Shown here piece after piece: positions 1-8,838 of a stretch of 64,000 bases of DNA. This DNA comes from Streptomyces sp. NRRL WC-3626 (lineage in GTDB: Bacteria; Actinomycetota; Actinomycetes; Streptomycetales; Streptomycetaceae). The stretch lies in contig NZ_JOCA01000021.1 in the NCBI RefSeq assembly GCF_000718785.1, forward strand, positions 62,001-126,000, read 5' to 3'. Every line of letters begins with the position of its first letter. Position 1 is the first letter of the stretch. The translations under genes were made by a program, and so were the position numbers. Under the pieces are notes generated by a model. That model saw only the letters and a list, made by a program, of their open reading frames with translations. It searched no databases and was not told the DNA's origin.

Positions 1-17
1 GGCTGCCGCGCGCCGTA

Positions 18-1337
18 GTGGCGCTGCGGGTACGCATCTTCGAGAAGGTCAACGGCGACCGGGTGGTGACCCTGCCCGACGCCGCCCACGGGCCGGAGGT
101 GTTCGAGCGGGTCTACGCCCACCCGGCCGCGAACGGACGGAGCGAGGGGGCGGGCCTGTCCGACCTGTTCTGGTACTGGCTGGCGCCGGGGCCCGAGGTG
201 CACCAGGAGCACCTGGAGCCCGGCGAACGCTACGAGGACGTCGCCGCGACAACGCGGCGCATCCTGGCCGGGAACTCGGCCGAGCTCACGACGGCGGCCG
301 CCCGCGCCGTCGCCGGTGCGCTGGACACGCTGCCGGACACACGGATCAGCCTCGTACGGCTGCGGGACCTGATGATGCCCGCGTGGGCCGAGTTCTGTTA
401 CGAGCTGGTCTTCCGGGAGCCGTGTCCGCCCCGTGCCCGGGATCTGATCACCGCTCACGCCGATGACGTGATCACCGCGCTGAAGTGCACCGGTCTGCGC
501 CATCCCCGGCGCCGGGCCCGGCTGACCGTTTATCTGCGGGACCGGGTCGCGGCCGGCCACGTTCCGCACCGGCTGCCCGCCTCCCTGTCGGTGCCGGAAC
601 AGGTGCACTACCTGCAAGGGACCTTCTTCAACACGGCGGTCGTGCAACTGTCCGAGGCGACCGCGCACGTCCTGCTCGCCCTCGCCCGCCACCCGCGGGT
701 GCAGCAGCGCCTGGCCGCCGGTCCCGAGGACGACCGGTACCTGACGCGGGTGCTCGACGAGACGATGCGGCTGTACCCGTTGTTCGGCATCGCCCACCGC
801 ATCACCACGGGTGAGATCCCACTCGACGCGACGACGGTGCTGCCGGCCGGCTCCGTGGTGTGCTTCAGCTACCCCGGCTACCACGCCACCGGGTACGAAC
901 GGCCCGACGTGTTCGACCCGGACCGCTGGACCCGCCTGACCGCCAAGGACGTTCATCACATCCCGTACGGCGTGGCGGCGAACCGTCCCTGTCCGGCCTG
1001 GCGGATCTCGCCGCTCGTGCTGCGGGCCGCGGTCCGCGAGGTGCTGGGCCGCTTCCGGCTGGACTCGACGGCCGCGCACACCCGCTCCAATCCGCACCGG
1101 GCGCCGTGTCTGCTGATTCCGCGCGGCCTGCCTGCCGAGCCCCGCCGCCTGCGCGCGTTGCGGAGCTTCGTCCGGCTGCGGGACGGTTTGGAGGACGTCA
1201 CCCGCGGCGTACGCCAGCTGGTGCTCGGCACGGTCATGGTCCTGCACGCCCGCCGACTGCGTCCGGCGGCACGGTACTTCGCCGAGCAGCGGGCAGGACG
1301 CTGTCCGGTCCCCCACCCGGGACGGGGGAACGGATGA
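18..1337 (+). CDS. Atypical cytochrome P450 (439 aa), specialised-metabolism cluster
   Basis: Heme-thiolate oxygenase-like protein. The K-helix ExxR motif is present as E248-T-M-R251, followed by a PERF-like FDPDRW, and the proximal Cys is Cys325 in YGVAANRPCPAWR. That loop departs from the FGxGxRxCxG consensus, lacking both the Phe and the Gly after the Cys. The I-helix region reads GTFFNTAVVQLSEATA, without the usual (A/G)Gx(D/E)T acid-alcohol pair. About 75 residues follow the heme loop region as a basic, partly hydrophobic tail. The GTG start overlaps a TAG at 16-18 in another frame, so an upstream coupled gene may end there. The frame stays open to the window edge, so a start outside cannot be excluded. 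Substrate unknown; neighbours suggest a biosynthetic cluster. It could act as a peroxygenase or dehydratase rather than a monooxygenase, which is inference. Confidence 0.8.
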   Translation: MALRVRIFEKVNGDRVVTLPDAAHGPEVFERVYAHPAANGRSEGAGLSDLFWYWLAPGPEVHQEHLEPGERYEDVAATTRRILAGNSAELTTAAARAVAGALDTLPDTRISLVRLRDLMMPAWAEFCYELVFREPCPPRARDLITAHADDVITALKCTGLRHPRRRARLTVYLRDRVAAGHVPHRLPASLSVPEQVHYLQGTFFNTAVVQLSEATAHVLLALARHPRVQQRLAAGPEDDRYLTRVLDETMRLYPLFGIAHRITTGEIPLDATTVLPAGSVVCFSYPGYHATGYERPDVFDPDRWTRLTAKDVHHIPYGVAANRPCPAWRISPLVLRAAVREVLGRFRLDSTAAHTRSNPHRAPCLLIPRGLPAEPRRLRALRSFVRLRDGLEDVTRGVRQLVLGTVMVLHARRLRPAARYFAEQRAGRCPVPHPGRGNG

Positions 1338-1471
1338 CCCGCACGGAGCCCGGCCCCGCGTCGCTTCCGGCAGTCGTGGCGATCCCGGCCGGCTTCCGGT
1401 TCCGCGGCGATCCGCGTCCGATCTTCTACAGGGTGGAGAACCGGCCTTGCCCGCGCAACCAGCTTCGCTGA
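1334..1471 (+). CDS. Possible 45-aa ORF between P450 and MFS genes
   Basis: An ATG at 1334 overlaps the P450 stop as ATGA, a typical coupling arrangement, and opens a 45-codon frame rich in Pro and Arg that ends inside the first codons of the MFS gene. No domain is recognisable. The arrangement would allow coupled translation through to the transporter, but the transporter has its own ribosome-binding site. It may simply be leader sequence; low confidence. Confidence 0.2.
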   Translation: MTRTEPGPASLPAVVAIPAGFRFRGDPRPIFYRVENRPCPRNQLR

Positions 1472-3021
1472 TACCCCGGCCCACGCTGTTCTGGACCGGC
1501 GTCGCTCTCACGTGCGCCGGAGTCGGCCAGCACGTGTGGATGTTCGTCGACTCCGCGTCCATGGACTTCCACATGGCCATGATGGGCATGTCGGGGGTGA
1601 TGTGGGCCGCCATGGCCGCCATCGTCGTGGGCGTGCTGCTCTCCGGGTTCGCGGTCGTGCAGCCTCCCGGAGCAGGTCCCGCGGCCACCCCCGCTCCGGC
1701 CCGGACGACCCGGGCGAACCGGCGCAGCCTCATCGCCGTGCTGAGCTTCGCGCTGATGGTGGACCAGATGAAGCCGGCCACCCTGGCGTTCATCCAGCCC
1801 GGCATGCGTGCCGAATTCCATCTCAGCGCCGCCGAGATCTCGTGGTTGCCCACCGTGGCGCTCAGCGGCACGGTAGTGGGATCACTGGTGGGGGGCCGTG
1901 CCGCGGACCGCATCGGGCGCAGGGCGACGGTCCTCATCGCGTCCCTTCTCTTCCTCGGTACGACGGTGTGCGGTGCCATGCCGACGTACGGCGGCATCCT
2001 GGTCATGTGCGCTCTGATGGGGATGGCGGCCGGAGGCATGCTGCCCGTCGTCTACGCCCTGATGACCGAGAGTCTGCCGCCCGGCCGGCGCGCGGCCGTC
2101 ATGGTGCTCCAGGCCGGGCTCACCACCACGGGGGGCTACATGGCGGCCGCCGGACTGGCCGCGGTGCTGATCCCGCTGACCGGGTGGCGCGTTCTGTGGT
2201 TCGCCCAGCTTCCGCTGGTCCTGATCCTGATCGCGCTGAACCGGTGGATCCCGGAATCGGCTGCCTTCACGGCAGCCCGGCGGTCACAGGCCGGGCGCGT
2301 CCCCGCCTCCACCCTGTTCAAACGCCCTCAGACAGCCAAGACGCTGGTGGTCAGCGGATACGCACTGGCCTGGGGCCTCGTCTACTGGGGCTTCATCACC
2401 TTCCTGCCCAGTCAGTTGGAGGCCTCGGGCGAGAAGGGCATGTCCGCCGCCACGCTGCTGTTCATCTCGTCGCTGTTGTCCATCCCCACCTGCGTCGTGG
2501 CCGCGTGGCTCTACATGCGCTGGTCGGCGAAGGGCACCATGGTCGTCTACGCGGCCCTGACCGTCGCGGCGCTGCTCGTTCTGGCCGCCGTCGGAATGGA
2601 CGGCAGCCGGCCTGTCCTGCTGACCGCGGTGATCCTGCTGTTCGCCGGAACCGCCGGTGTCATCGCGCTCATCGGCCCCTACACGGCCGAGATCTACCCC
2701 ATGGCCATCCGGGGGACCGCCGGCGGTTGGGCCGCGGCGGTCGGCAAGTCGGGCGGAGCCTTCGGGCCCCCTCTCATCGCCCTGGTCCTCTCCGCGCCGG
2801 GAGGCATGCGCACTGCTGCGGTCCTCGCCGCTCTCCCCATGGCCGTGGCGGGCGGAGCCGTCGCCTTCCGCGGGAGCGACCCGGGGGCCGCCGCCCAGCG
2901 CCCCGAAGACGCCAGGCTGAACGCCGAACTCGACGATCTGATAAGGGGTGAGGCTCTTCCCGCCGAGCGGACCACGCCGACGGCGCCCGCAGCGGGCGGG
3001 GACGGCACGGCGGCGCCATGA
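1447..3021 (+). CDS. MFS transporter with additional N-terminal two-helix domain (524 aa)
   Basis: Probable proton-coupled exporter or importer of the major facilitator superfamily. Residues about 10-70 hold two extra hydrophobic segments with Met/His-rich stretches (DFHMAMMGM). The 12-helix core begins near residue 95. The MFS signature between TM2 and TM3 is visible as GGRAADRIGRR, and the second half has YTAEIYPMAIRG. The C-terminus is a Pro/Ala-rich cytosolic tail. The TTG start is chosen because GGGTGGAG lies about 8 bases upstream and the frame has no better start nearby. It follows the P450 on the same strand and probably moves the product or precursor of the cluster. The closest named groups are the aromatic-acid or sugar porter families; substrate is not predictable. 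Confidence 0.85.
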   Translation: MPAQPASLIPRPTLFWTGVALTCAGVGQHVWMFVDSASMDFHMAMMGMSGVMWAAMAAIVVGVLLSGFAVVQPPGAGPAATPAPARTTRANRRSLIAVLSFALMVDQMKPATLAFIQPGMRAEFHLSAAEISWLPTVALSGTVVGSLVGGRAADRIGRRATVLIASLLFLGTTVCGAMPTYGGILVMCALMGMAAGGMLPVVYALMTESLPPGRRAAVMVLQAGLTTTGGYMAAAGLAAVLIPLTGWRVLWFAQLPLVLILIALNRWIPESAAFTAARRSQAGRVPASTLFKRPQTAKTLVVSGYALAWGLVYWGFITFLPSQLEASGEKGMSAATLLFISSLLSIPTCVVAAWLYMRWSAKGTMVVYAALTVAALLVLAAVGMDGSRPVLLTAVILLFAGTAGVIALIGPYTAEIYPMAIRGTAGGWAAAVGKSGGAFGPPLIALVLSAPGGMRTAAVLAALPMAVAGGAVAFRGSDPGAAAQRPEDARLNAELDDLIRGEALPAERTTPTAPAAGGDGTAAP

Positions 3022-3036
3022 ACGGCGTCACCGGAA

Positions 3037-3085
3037 CGGGCCGTGTCCCGCCCTCGCGGTTCACGCGAGGGCGGGACACGGCCCG
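3037..3085. terminator. Perfect 22-bp hairpin, bidirectional terminator
   Basis: Arms 3037-3058 and 3064-3085 are perfectly complementary with a 5-nt loop. It lies between the converging MFS gene and the ligase gene and so can end both transcripts. No U-tract is present, as is common in Streptomyces. Confidence 0.9.
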
Positions 3086-3108
3086 GGACGGGGCTCCGGC
3101 CGGGCCCG

Positions 3109-4557
3109 CTAACCCCCGGCCGCGAGACGCCGTTTGTCGGGTTTCCCGGCAGCCGTGAGCGGTACCTCGCCGATGAGGGTGAGCCGGGTCGGAGCGCATG
3201 CCTCACCCAGGTCCGCTGCCACCAGCGCGCGCAGTTCGCCGAGGTCCGGGGTGTGACCGGCCGCGGGTACGACGAAGGCGTGGACGGCCTCGCCCGTACT
3301 GTCGTCGGGCACGGCGACGACGTACGCCTCGGCCACCGCGGGATGCCCGGCGAGCAGCCGCTCGACGGGCCCGGCGTAGTACACGTTGGCGTTGACGATG
3401 ATCACGTCGCGGATCCGTCCCGTGAGCCACAGCCGGCCCGACGCGTCGAGATGGCCGAGGTCGCGGGTCCGCACCCATCCGCCGGAGAACACCTCCGCCG
3501 TGAGGGCGGGCTCCCGCCAGTAGCAGGAGCTCTGCGCCGGGGTACGGACGAAGAGTTCGCCGTCGGTCCCCTGCCGGACCGGGCGGCCGGAGGCGTCGCG
3601 GATCTCCAGTGCGACGGGCGGCACCCCGAGGGAGCCTGCCGGCTCCTCCGGGGTCGCCATGGAGATCATGCCGGTCTCGGTCTGTCCGTAGCCGTGGAAG
3701 ACGACCGGGCCGAGCACCTCGACGGCCTCCCGCAGCCGTCCCGGCTCCAGCGGTGACCCCGACACCATCAGCGCGCGGAGACCACCGAGGTCCACCGGCG
3801 ACTCGCGCTGGTCCGCCACGAGTCTCGCCAACCGGGCGACCGTCACGACACTCGCGGTCGCCCGGTGCCGCACCAGGGCGTCGGGAAAGTCCGGTGGGTC
3901 GGCGGTGACCAGGGTGCCGCCGGCGGCGAGTGCCAGCAACCCGTACTCCATCATCACCTGGCTGGCCAGGGTGCCGAACACCAGGAACCGGTCCATGCGC
4001 CCCGCGAGTCGACGGACGGCGGGCGGCCAGGCGTCCGGCCGGTGCGCCCAGCCCGCGGTCATCGCCGCGTAGGTCTGAGCGCACGCCTTGGGTACGCCGG
4101 TGCTGCCGCTGGTGTGCAGGAGCCGGGCGACGTCCTCGGGCCGTGCCAGGACCCCTGGCCGGACACCGTCATCCTCCGCCGACAGCAGGCTGTCGAGCGT
4201 GAGGAGGGTTCCGGGCCCACGGGCGCCGGGACCGTCCGACCGGTCGGTGACCCGTACACCGGCGTCCCGCAGAAGGTGCTCCCGCTGCCGCCCGGTCAGG
4301 CCGGGCCGCACCCCGACGACGCGAGCCCCGACGACATGGGCGGCGATGATCGCGGCGAACTCCCGGGGCCCCGCCCCCAGCAGCATGGCGACCCCGTCGC
4401 CGGGCCCGACACCGTGCTGCCGCATGCCGTTCACCGCGCGCCGCACCATGCCGAGGAGCCCGGCTCCCGACACCTCCCGGCCGGCGTGCTCGAACACCGT
4501 ACGGTCACCCGCCGCGTCGAGAAGGTCGAGTACGCCGCCCGGGAACTGCTCAGCCAA
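3109..4557 (-). CDS. Adenylate-forming acyl/aryl-acid ligase (ANL superfamily, 482 aa)
   Basis: Activates a carboxylic acid as acyl-AMP, probably followed by thioester formation. The ANL core motifs are in order: phosphate loop HTSGSTGVPKA, the aromatic-acidic motif GYGQTETG, the TRDLGHLD ribose-binding Asp, the hinge GRIRDVIIVNANVYY, and the catalytic Lys in PLTAAGKPDKRRL near the C-terminus. The length is a little short of the usual 500-550. The start is TTG at 4557, eight bases inside the end of the upstream monooxygenase gene, with GAGGGA about 8 bases before it, so translation is coupled. It pairs with the monooxygenase in one operon converging on the P450/MFS pair. Substrate unknown; no carrier-protein domain is attached. 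Confidence 0.88.
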   Translation of the reverse strand: MAEQFPGGVLDLLDAAGDRTVFEHAGREVSGAGLLGMVRRAVNGMRQHGVGPGDGVAMLLGAGPREFAAIIAAHVVGARVVGVRPGLTGRQREHLLRDAGVRVTDRSDGPGARGPGTLLTLDSLLSAEDDGVRPGVLARPEDVARLLHTSGSTGVPKACAQTYAAMTAGWAHRPDAWPPAVRRLAGRMDRFLVFGTLASQVMMEYGLLALAAGGTLVTADPPDFPDALVRHRATASVVTVARLARLVADQRESPVDLGGLRALMVSGSPLEPGRLREAVEVLGPVVFHGYGQTETGMISMATPEEPAGSLGVPPVALEIRDASGRPVRQGTDGELFVRTPAQSSCYWREPALTAEVFSGGWVRTRDLGHLDASGRLWLTGRIRDVIIVNANVYYAGPVERLLAGHPAVAEAYVVAVPDDSTGEAVHAFVVPAAGHTPDLGELRALVAADLGEACAPTRLTLIGEVPLTAAGKPDKRRLAAGG

Positions 4558-6094
4558 GGCTTTCCCTCACGAACGTGGTGAGCGGCTGCCGGTGGACCGC
4601 CGTCAGGTTCCATTCGTTCTCCAGATTCTCCGCCAGGTGGTGGGTCCCGGCGAGTACGCCGTCCCGGTAGTGGCGGACGACGGGATGGAGATACGTGGAG
4701 TCCGCGGCGTGCTCGACGTCGTTCTCGAGCACGCGCGGGACACCGACGTCGAACGGGTCGGTCCGGTCGTGTTCGGGTCCGTACTCCAGGTCGGCGACGA
4801 ACCGGTGCGGGGCGGGCCCGAGACCGCCGTCGGTGATGTAGTCGAGCGGGACCTCCTCCTGGTACACGGCGTGGTCGCCGTCCACGCCGACCACGTCACC
4901 GAGGAACCCGAACTGCTGCCACAGGCCCGACGAGCGGTTGACGCGGCCGATGAGGGCGTCGGCGATCGCCTCCGGCGTCGCGGTGAACGTCCGGGCCGGC
5001 CAGGGGGTGCCGAGATGGCGAGCGCCCAGGATGCGGTGCAGGGCACGGGTGGCGTAGCGGAAACCGTGGATGAAGCCGTTGGTGGACTTCTTGAAGTCCC
5101 GCTGCTGCATCAGGGTCCCGGCGAAGTACAGGTCCGGTACGTTGACCGACTCGAAGGACGAGGTCTGTCCGGGGAACCGGTCGTTGATGACGAGCGCGGG
5201 GCGGCAGGTTTCGTCGAAGACGGACGCGTCGAAGCGGAAGCCGGTGCATGCGATGATCCGGTCGTAGTGCAGTTCGCGCAGCGGTTCCTCGGTCCGCGCG
5301 TAGCGGAGCATCACCCGGAAGCCGCCGCTCGCCGACTTCTCGATACTCTCCACGGTGCCGTCGAGTACCGCGTTCTGCGACTTGAGCTGGTAGGTGTCCA
5401 GGAAATTGTTGTTCACCGCGCGCAGATGCCCGAGGTAGTGGGTCTTCCAGGCGAGTCTGACCGAGTGCGGGCCGGCGACGTGGATCACCGCGGCCTTCTC
5501 GATGAGCCCGTCGGCGGTTTCGAACGCGGAGTTCCCCTTGCCGATGACCAGCACCCGCTGGTTGGTGAAGGATGCCGGGTCGGGGTCGAAGGTGTCGTAC
5601 CTCTCGGCGTGTTCGATACCCGGGACGGGAGGCTCGTAGAGCCGGGAGACGCCGGTCGCCATGACGAGCCGCTTGGCCCGCCAGGTGCGTCCCTCGTCGT
5701 CGCGGACGGAGAAGACGCCGTCCGCGCGGGAGACCTGGACGACCTCCGTCCCGTACTCGGCGCGCACCCCGGTGCGTGCCGCGAAGTCGGCCAGGTAGCG
5801 CACCAGGTCGTCCGCCGGCGGGAAGTAGCGCTCGCTGTACCGGGTGAAGAGCAGCTCCGGGTCGTCGCTGAGCAGCGAGTTCCAGTCCATGCGCAGGTTG
5901 AGTTCCGGGTCCGTGAAACCCGTGTTCACCTTGTTGGTCGATATCAGCCGCCGATGACGGGGATACCGGGTGAAGAACGTGCCCGGTCCTCTCCCTCGCT
6001 CCAGGACGACGTAGTCGCGCCCGTCGCGTTCCAGCAGAGCGGCGAGTTGAAGTCCGGCCGGCCCGGCCCCGATGATGAGATAGTCGCGCACCAT
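4550..6094 (-). CDS. FAD-dependent monooxygenase, FOXRED2/FMO-like (514 aa)
   Basis: Two-dinucleotide-binding flavoprotein. The N-terminal FAD site is IIGAGPAGLQLA (residues 7-18). A second Rossmann motif, VIGKGNSAFETA, marks the NADPH site, preceded by an FMO-like fingerprint region PGIEHAERYDTF. The length fits class B flavin monooxygenases that hydroxylate N or C atoms or do Baeyer-Villiger chemistry, and it resembles the FOXRED2 group. A TACCGT hexamer lies 7 nt before the ATG with no Shine-Dalgarno sequence, so the mRNA may be leaderless. The ligase gene overlaps its stop by 8 bases. The pair probably activates and oxidises one building block, which is inference from co-location only. 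Confidence 0.85.
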   Translation of the reverse strand: MVRDYLIIGAGPAGLQLAALLERDGRDYVVLERGRGPGTFFTRYPRHRRLISTNKVNTGFTDPELNLRMDWNSLLSDDPELLFTRYSERYFPPADDLVRYLADFAARTGVRAEYGTEVVQVSRADGVFSVRDDEGRTWRAKRLVMATGVSRLYEPPVPGIEHAERYDTFDPDPASFTNQRVLVIGKGNSAFETADGLIEKAAVIHVAGPHSVRLAWKTHYLGHLRAVNNNFLDTYQLKSQNAVLDGTVESIEKSASGGFRVMLRYARTEEPLRELHYDRIIACTGFRFDASVFDETCRPALVINDRFPGQTSSFESVNVPDLYFAGTLMQQRDFKKSTNGFIHGFRYATRALHRILGARHLGTPWPARTFTATPEAIADALIGRVNRSSGLWQQFGFLGDVVGVDGDHAVYQEEVPLDYITDGGLGPAPHRFVADLEYGPEHDRTDPFDVGVPRVLENDVEHAADSTYLHPVVRHYRDGVLAGTHHLAENLENEWNLTAVHRQPLTTFVRESLG

Positions 6095-6337
6095 GCGCCG
6101 GACGGTAGCGACGCCACATCAGAGGGCTCTGAGATTCGGCGGCCCGCACGGCGCCGCCGGCGCGCACACCAGCGGGCAACGTGGGAGACGGCCTGGCGGG
6201 TGAACGGCTGCGCCCGTGCTTGGAGCAGACCGCCGCACCAGACCGAGGCGGAACCGGCACACGCGGTACGCCACGGAAAGCCGCCGTGGTCCGCCGGACG
6301 GCCCGTGCGCGGGGCGGCGCCCGTACGCTTGCCCGAT

Positions 6338-7294
6338 GTGAGACGCAGACGGCCGATCCCGCCCTCCCCCCTGCCGCAGCGCGACGGTGTCGACCCGGTA
6401 CGGGTCCGGCTGCCCGCCGGGGGACAGTGGGCTACGGTACGGGAGCACCTGGCGCAGCGGCTCTCAGCCGCCGGCCCCGGAGTCGTGGACGCGATGTTCG
6501 CCGCGGGCCTGATCGTCGGGGCGGACGGACGGGCCGTACCGGCGGACACCCCGTACGCACCCGGCATGTTCCTTTGGTTCCACCGCGAGCTGCCCGCCGA
6601 GGTACCCGTGCCGTTCCCGCTGGAGGTCGTCCACCAAGACGAGCACATCGTCGTCGTCGACAAACCCCACTTCCTCGCCACCACCCCCCGCGGCAGCCAC
6701 ATCACCCAGACCGCCCTCACCCGCCTCCGCCACGAGCTGGGCATCCCGGAACTCGGCGCCGCGCACCGCCTCGACCGGCTCACCGCCGGCCTGGTGCTGT
6801 TCATCGTCCGGCCAAAGGAGCGCGGCGCCTACCAGACCCTGTTCCGCGACCGCCTGGTGCGCAAGGAGTACGAGGCCGTCGCCCCGTACGACCCGGCGCT
6901 CGCACTCCCCCGCACCGTACGCAGCCGGATCGTGAAGGAGCGCGGGGTGCTCACCGCCGAGGAGGTCGAGGGCGAGCCCAACGCCGAGACCCTGGTCGAC
7001 ATCGCCGCCCACCGCGCGGACGGTCCGGCCCGGTACCGGCTCGTACCCGGAACCGGCCAGACCCACCAGCTGCGGGTGCACATGAACGCGCTCGGCCTGC
7101 CGATCCTCGGCGACCCGCTGTATCCCGAGGTCACCCCGCCCGTCCCGGCCGGTGACTTCCGGCGCCCGCTGCAACTCCTCGCACGGAGAATGGAGTTCAC
7201 CGACCCGGTGACCGGGGTGGAGCACCGCTTCGTCAGCGGACGGGAACTCGCGGCCTGGACGTCGTACGACGACTGGGCGGCGGCCGGTCAGTAG
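6338..7294 (+). CDS. RluA-family RNA pseudouridine synthase (318 aa)
   Basis: Isomerises uridine to pseudouridine in rRNA or tRNA. The catalytic Asp lies in HRLDRLTAGL, and the family motifs VVDKPHFLATTP and GTGQTHQLRVHM are intact. No full S4 domain is evident before it. The frame is open far upstream, but that part is antisense to the flavoprotein gene. GTG 6338 is chosen because TACGCT sits 8 nt upstream, fitting a leaderless transcript, and because the protein then begins with the Arg/Pro-rich leader I recall in Streptomyces homologues. Its last 7 bases overlap the end of the convergent P450 gene. RNA target not predictable. Confidence 0.9.
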   Translation: MRRRRPIPPSPLPQRDGVDPVRVRLPAGGQWATVREHLAQRLSAAGPGVVDAMFAAGLIVGADGRAVPADTPYAPGMFLWFHRELPAEVPVPFPLEVVHQDEHIVVVDKPHFLATTPRGSHITQTALTRLRHELGIPELGAAHRLDRLTAGLVLFIVRPKERGAYQTLFRDRLVRKEYEAVAPYDPALALPRTVRSRIVKERGVLTAEEVEGEPNAETLVDIAAHRADGPARYRLVPGTGQTHQLRVHMNALGLPILGDPLYPEVTPPVPAGDFRRPLQLLARRMEFTDPVTGVEHRFVSGRELAAWTSYDDWAAAGQ

Positions 7295-8784
7295 CCGCGC
7301 CACCAGCGCAGCAACCGCTGCCAGGCGCCCCGCGGCTCAGGCCGCGTCGGCGGCGGGGGCGGGGGCACCGGCATCGGCATCTGCGCGGGCGCCTCCACGC
7401 GGGGCGCGGGGGCCGCGTCCGGCCGGCTCACCCCAATGTGCCAGTCCTGCCGCGGTGGCGCGTCGTTCTCGTGGCTCGGCCGCTGCAGCACGTCCTGCTG
7501 CGGCCGGGGGATGAAGTTGACGGGCAGCTCCACGAGATGCCGGGACGCGATGGACTCGGTGAAGCGCAACTCCGACTCCGGCACGCTCAGTTCGACATCG
7601 GGCAGCCGCATCAGCAGCGCGTCGACGCCGACTTCCGCGATGACACGGCCGATGTCCTGCCCGGGACACTCGTGCGTGCCTCCGCCGAAGGCGAGGTGCG
7701 AGCGGTTGCCCATCATGTCGGCGGTCGGGTCGGGACGTACCCGCGGATCGACGTTGGCCGGTGCGGGCGCGAAGAGCAGTCCGTCGCCCTTGCGGATGCG
7801 CTGCCCGCCGAGCTCGGTCTCCTGCTTGGCGTAGTAGGCGAAGATGGTGCTGAACGGCGGTTCGTCCCAGAGCAGTTGCTCCACCGCCTGGGGCACGGTC
7901 ATCTGCCCGCCGTTGAGCTGGGAGCGGAAGCGGGGGTCGATCAGCACCTGGCGCAGCACATTGGCGAGGAGGTTGGCCGTGGCCTCGTAGGCGGCGATGA
8001 GGACCACCCGGAGGTGCTGCGCGATCTCCTCGTCGGTCAGCCCGGCCGGGTGCCTGGTGAGGTGGCCGGTGAAGTCGTCCAGCGGTTCGGCCCGGCTGCG
8101 GGCGGTGAGGCGCTGCAGGGCGTCCATGATGTAGGCGTTGCTGGCGATCGCGGTCTCGGTGCCCCGGAGCATGTCGCGGGCCGCCTCGACGATCCGGTCG
8201 TTGTACTCGTCGGGCATGCCGAGGACATGGCACATCACGGCCATCGGCAGATGCTCGGCGTACTGGCCGACCAGTTCGGCCTCGCCCGCCTCGCAGAACC
8301 GGTTGACGACGCGCTGCACACTGCGGTTGACGTGCCGGCGCAGGCCCCGGAAGTCGGTGGCCGCCACCGCGACGTCGATGGCGCCGCGCAGCCTCCGGTG
8401 TTCGTCTCCCTCGGCGTGGGCGCACATCGGCTGCCAGGCGATGTGCGGCATCAGCGGGTGGTCCGGCTTGACCAGGCCGTCGCCGAGCGCGGACCAGATG
8501 CGGCTGTCCTTGCAGAAGTGCGCGGGGCTGCGCAGCAGTTGCTGGCTCTCGGCGTGGCCGAGGACCACCCACAGTGGTACGTCGTCGTGGATCAGCACGG
8601 GCGCCACCGGGCCGTGCTCGGCCCGCAGTTCCTCGTACAGCTTCTTCAGGTCCGGCGACTCATGGAGCCGGCTCAGCCCTCCGGGACCCCGGCCGTGCGC
8701 GGGACAGCCGGGGGGCGGGGCGGGCCGGGAGGAGTCCGCGCCGGCCGGGGAGTCTCCCGTCAGGGGGTTCGATTCAGTCGTCAC
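7288..8784 (-). CDS. rarE: Conservon cytochrome P450, CYP157-like, RarE (498 aa)
   Basis: Last gene of a Cvn9-type conservon. The heme loop is canonical, FGGGTHECPG with Cys373. The K-helix, where P450s carry ExxR, reads E302-Q-L-L-W306, so the Arg is replaced by Trp. Exactly this loss was described for the S. coelicolor CYP157 family (EQSLW in CYP157C1). The I-helix reads IAAYEATANLL. A Pro-rich tail of about 80 residues ends in a Trp/Arg-rich stretch, possibly a membrane-binding end. In S. coelicolor RarE belongs to a membrane-associated heterocomplex controlling aerial growth and antibiotic onset; its substrate is unknown. The GTG start has GGAG about 9 bases upstream. It follows rarD by 54 bp. 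Confidence 0.9.
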   Translation of the reverse strand: MTTESNPLTGDSPAGADSSRPAPPPGCPAHGRGPGGLSRLHESPDLKKLYEELRAEHGPVAPVLIHDDVPLWVVLGHAESQQLLRSPAHFCKDSRIWSALGDGLVKPDHPLMPHIAWQPMCAHAEGDEHRRLRGAIDVAVAATDFRGLRRHVNRSVQRVVNRFCEAGEAELVGQYAEHLPMAVMCHVLGMPDEYNDRIVEAARDMLRGTETAIASNAYIMDALQRLTARSRAEPLDDFTGHLTRHPAGLTDEEIAQHLRVVLIAAYEATANLLANVLRQVLIDPRFRSQLNGGQMTVPQAVEQLLWDEPPFSTIFAYYAKQETELGGQRIRKGDGLLFAPAPANVDPRVRPDPTADMMGNRSHLAFGGGTHECPGQDIGRVIAEVGVDALLMRLPDVELSVPESELRFTESIASRHLVELPVNFIPRPQQDVLQRPSHENDAPPRQDWHIGVSRPDAAPAPRVEAPAQMPMPVPPPPPPTRPEPRGAWQRLLRWWRGY

Positions 8785-8838
8785 AGTGGTCGCTCCGGAG
8801 GGAAGAACGGGGGGCTGGGGAGGGGACGGATCCCGGGG

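Noticed and set aside
4088..6337. Plus-strand open frame upstream of the pseudouridine synthase
   Set aside because: Antisense to the ligase and flavoprotein genes, Arg/Val/Gly-rich without motifs; the real gene starts at 6338.
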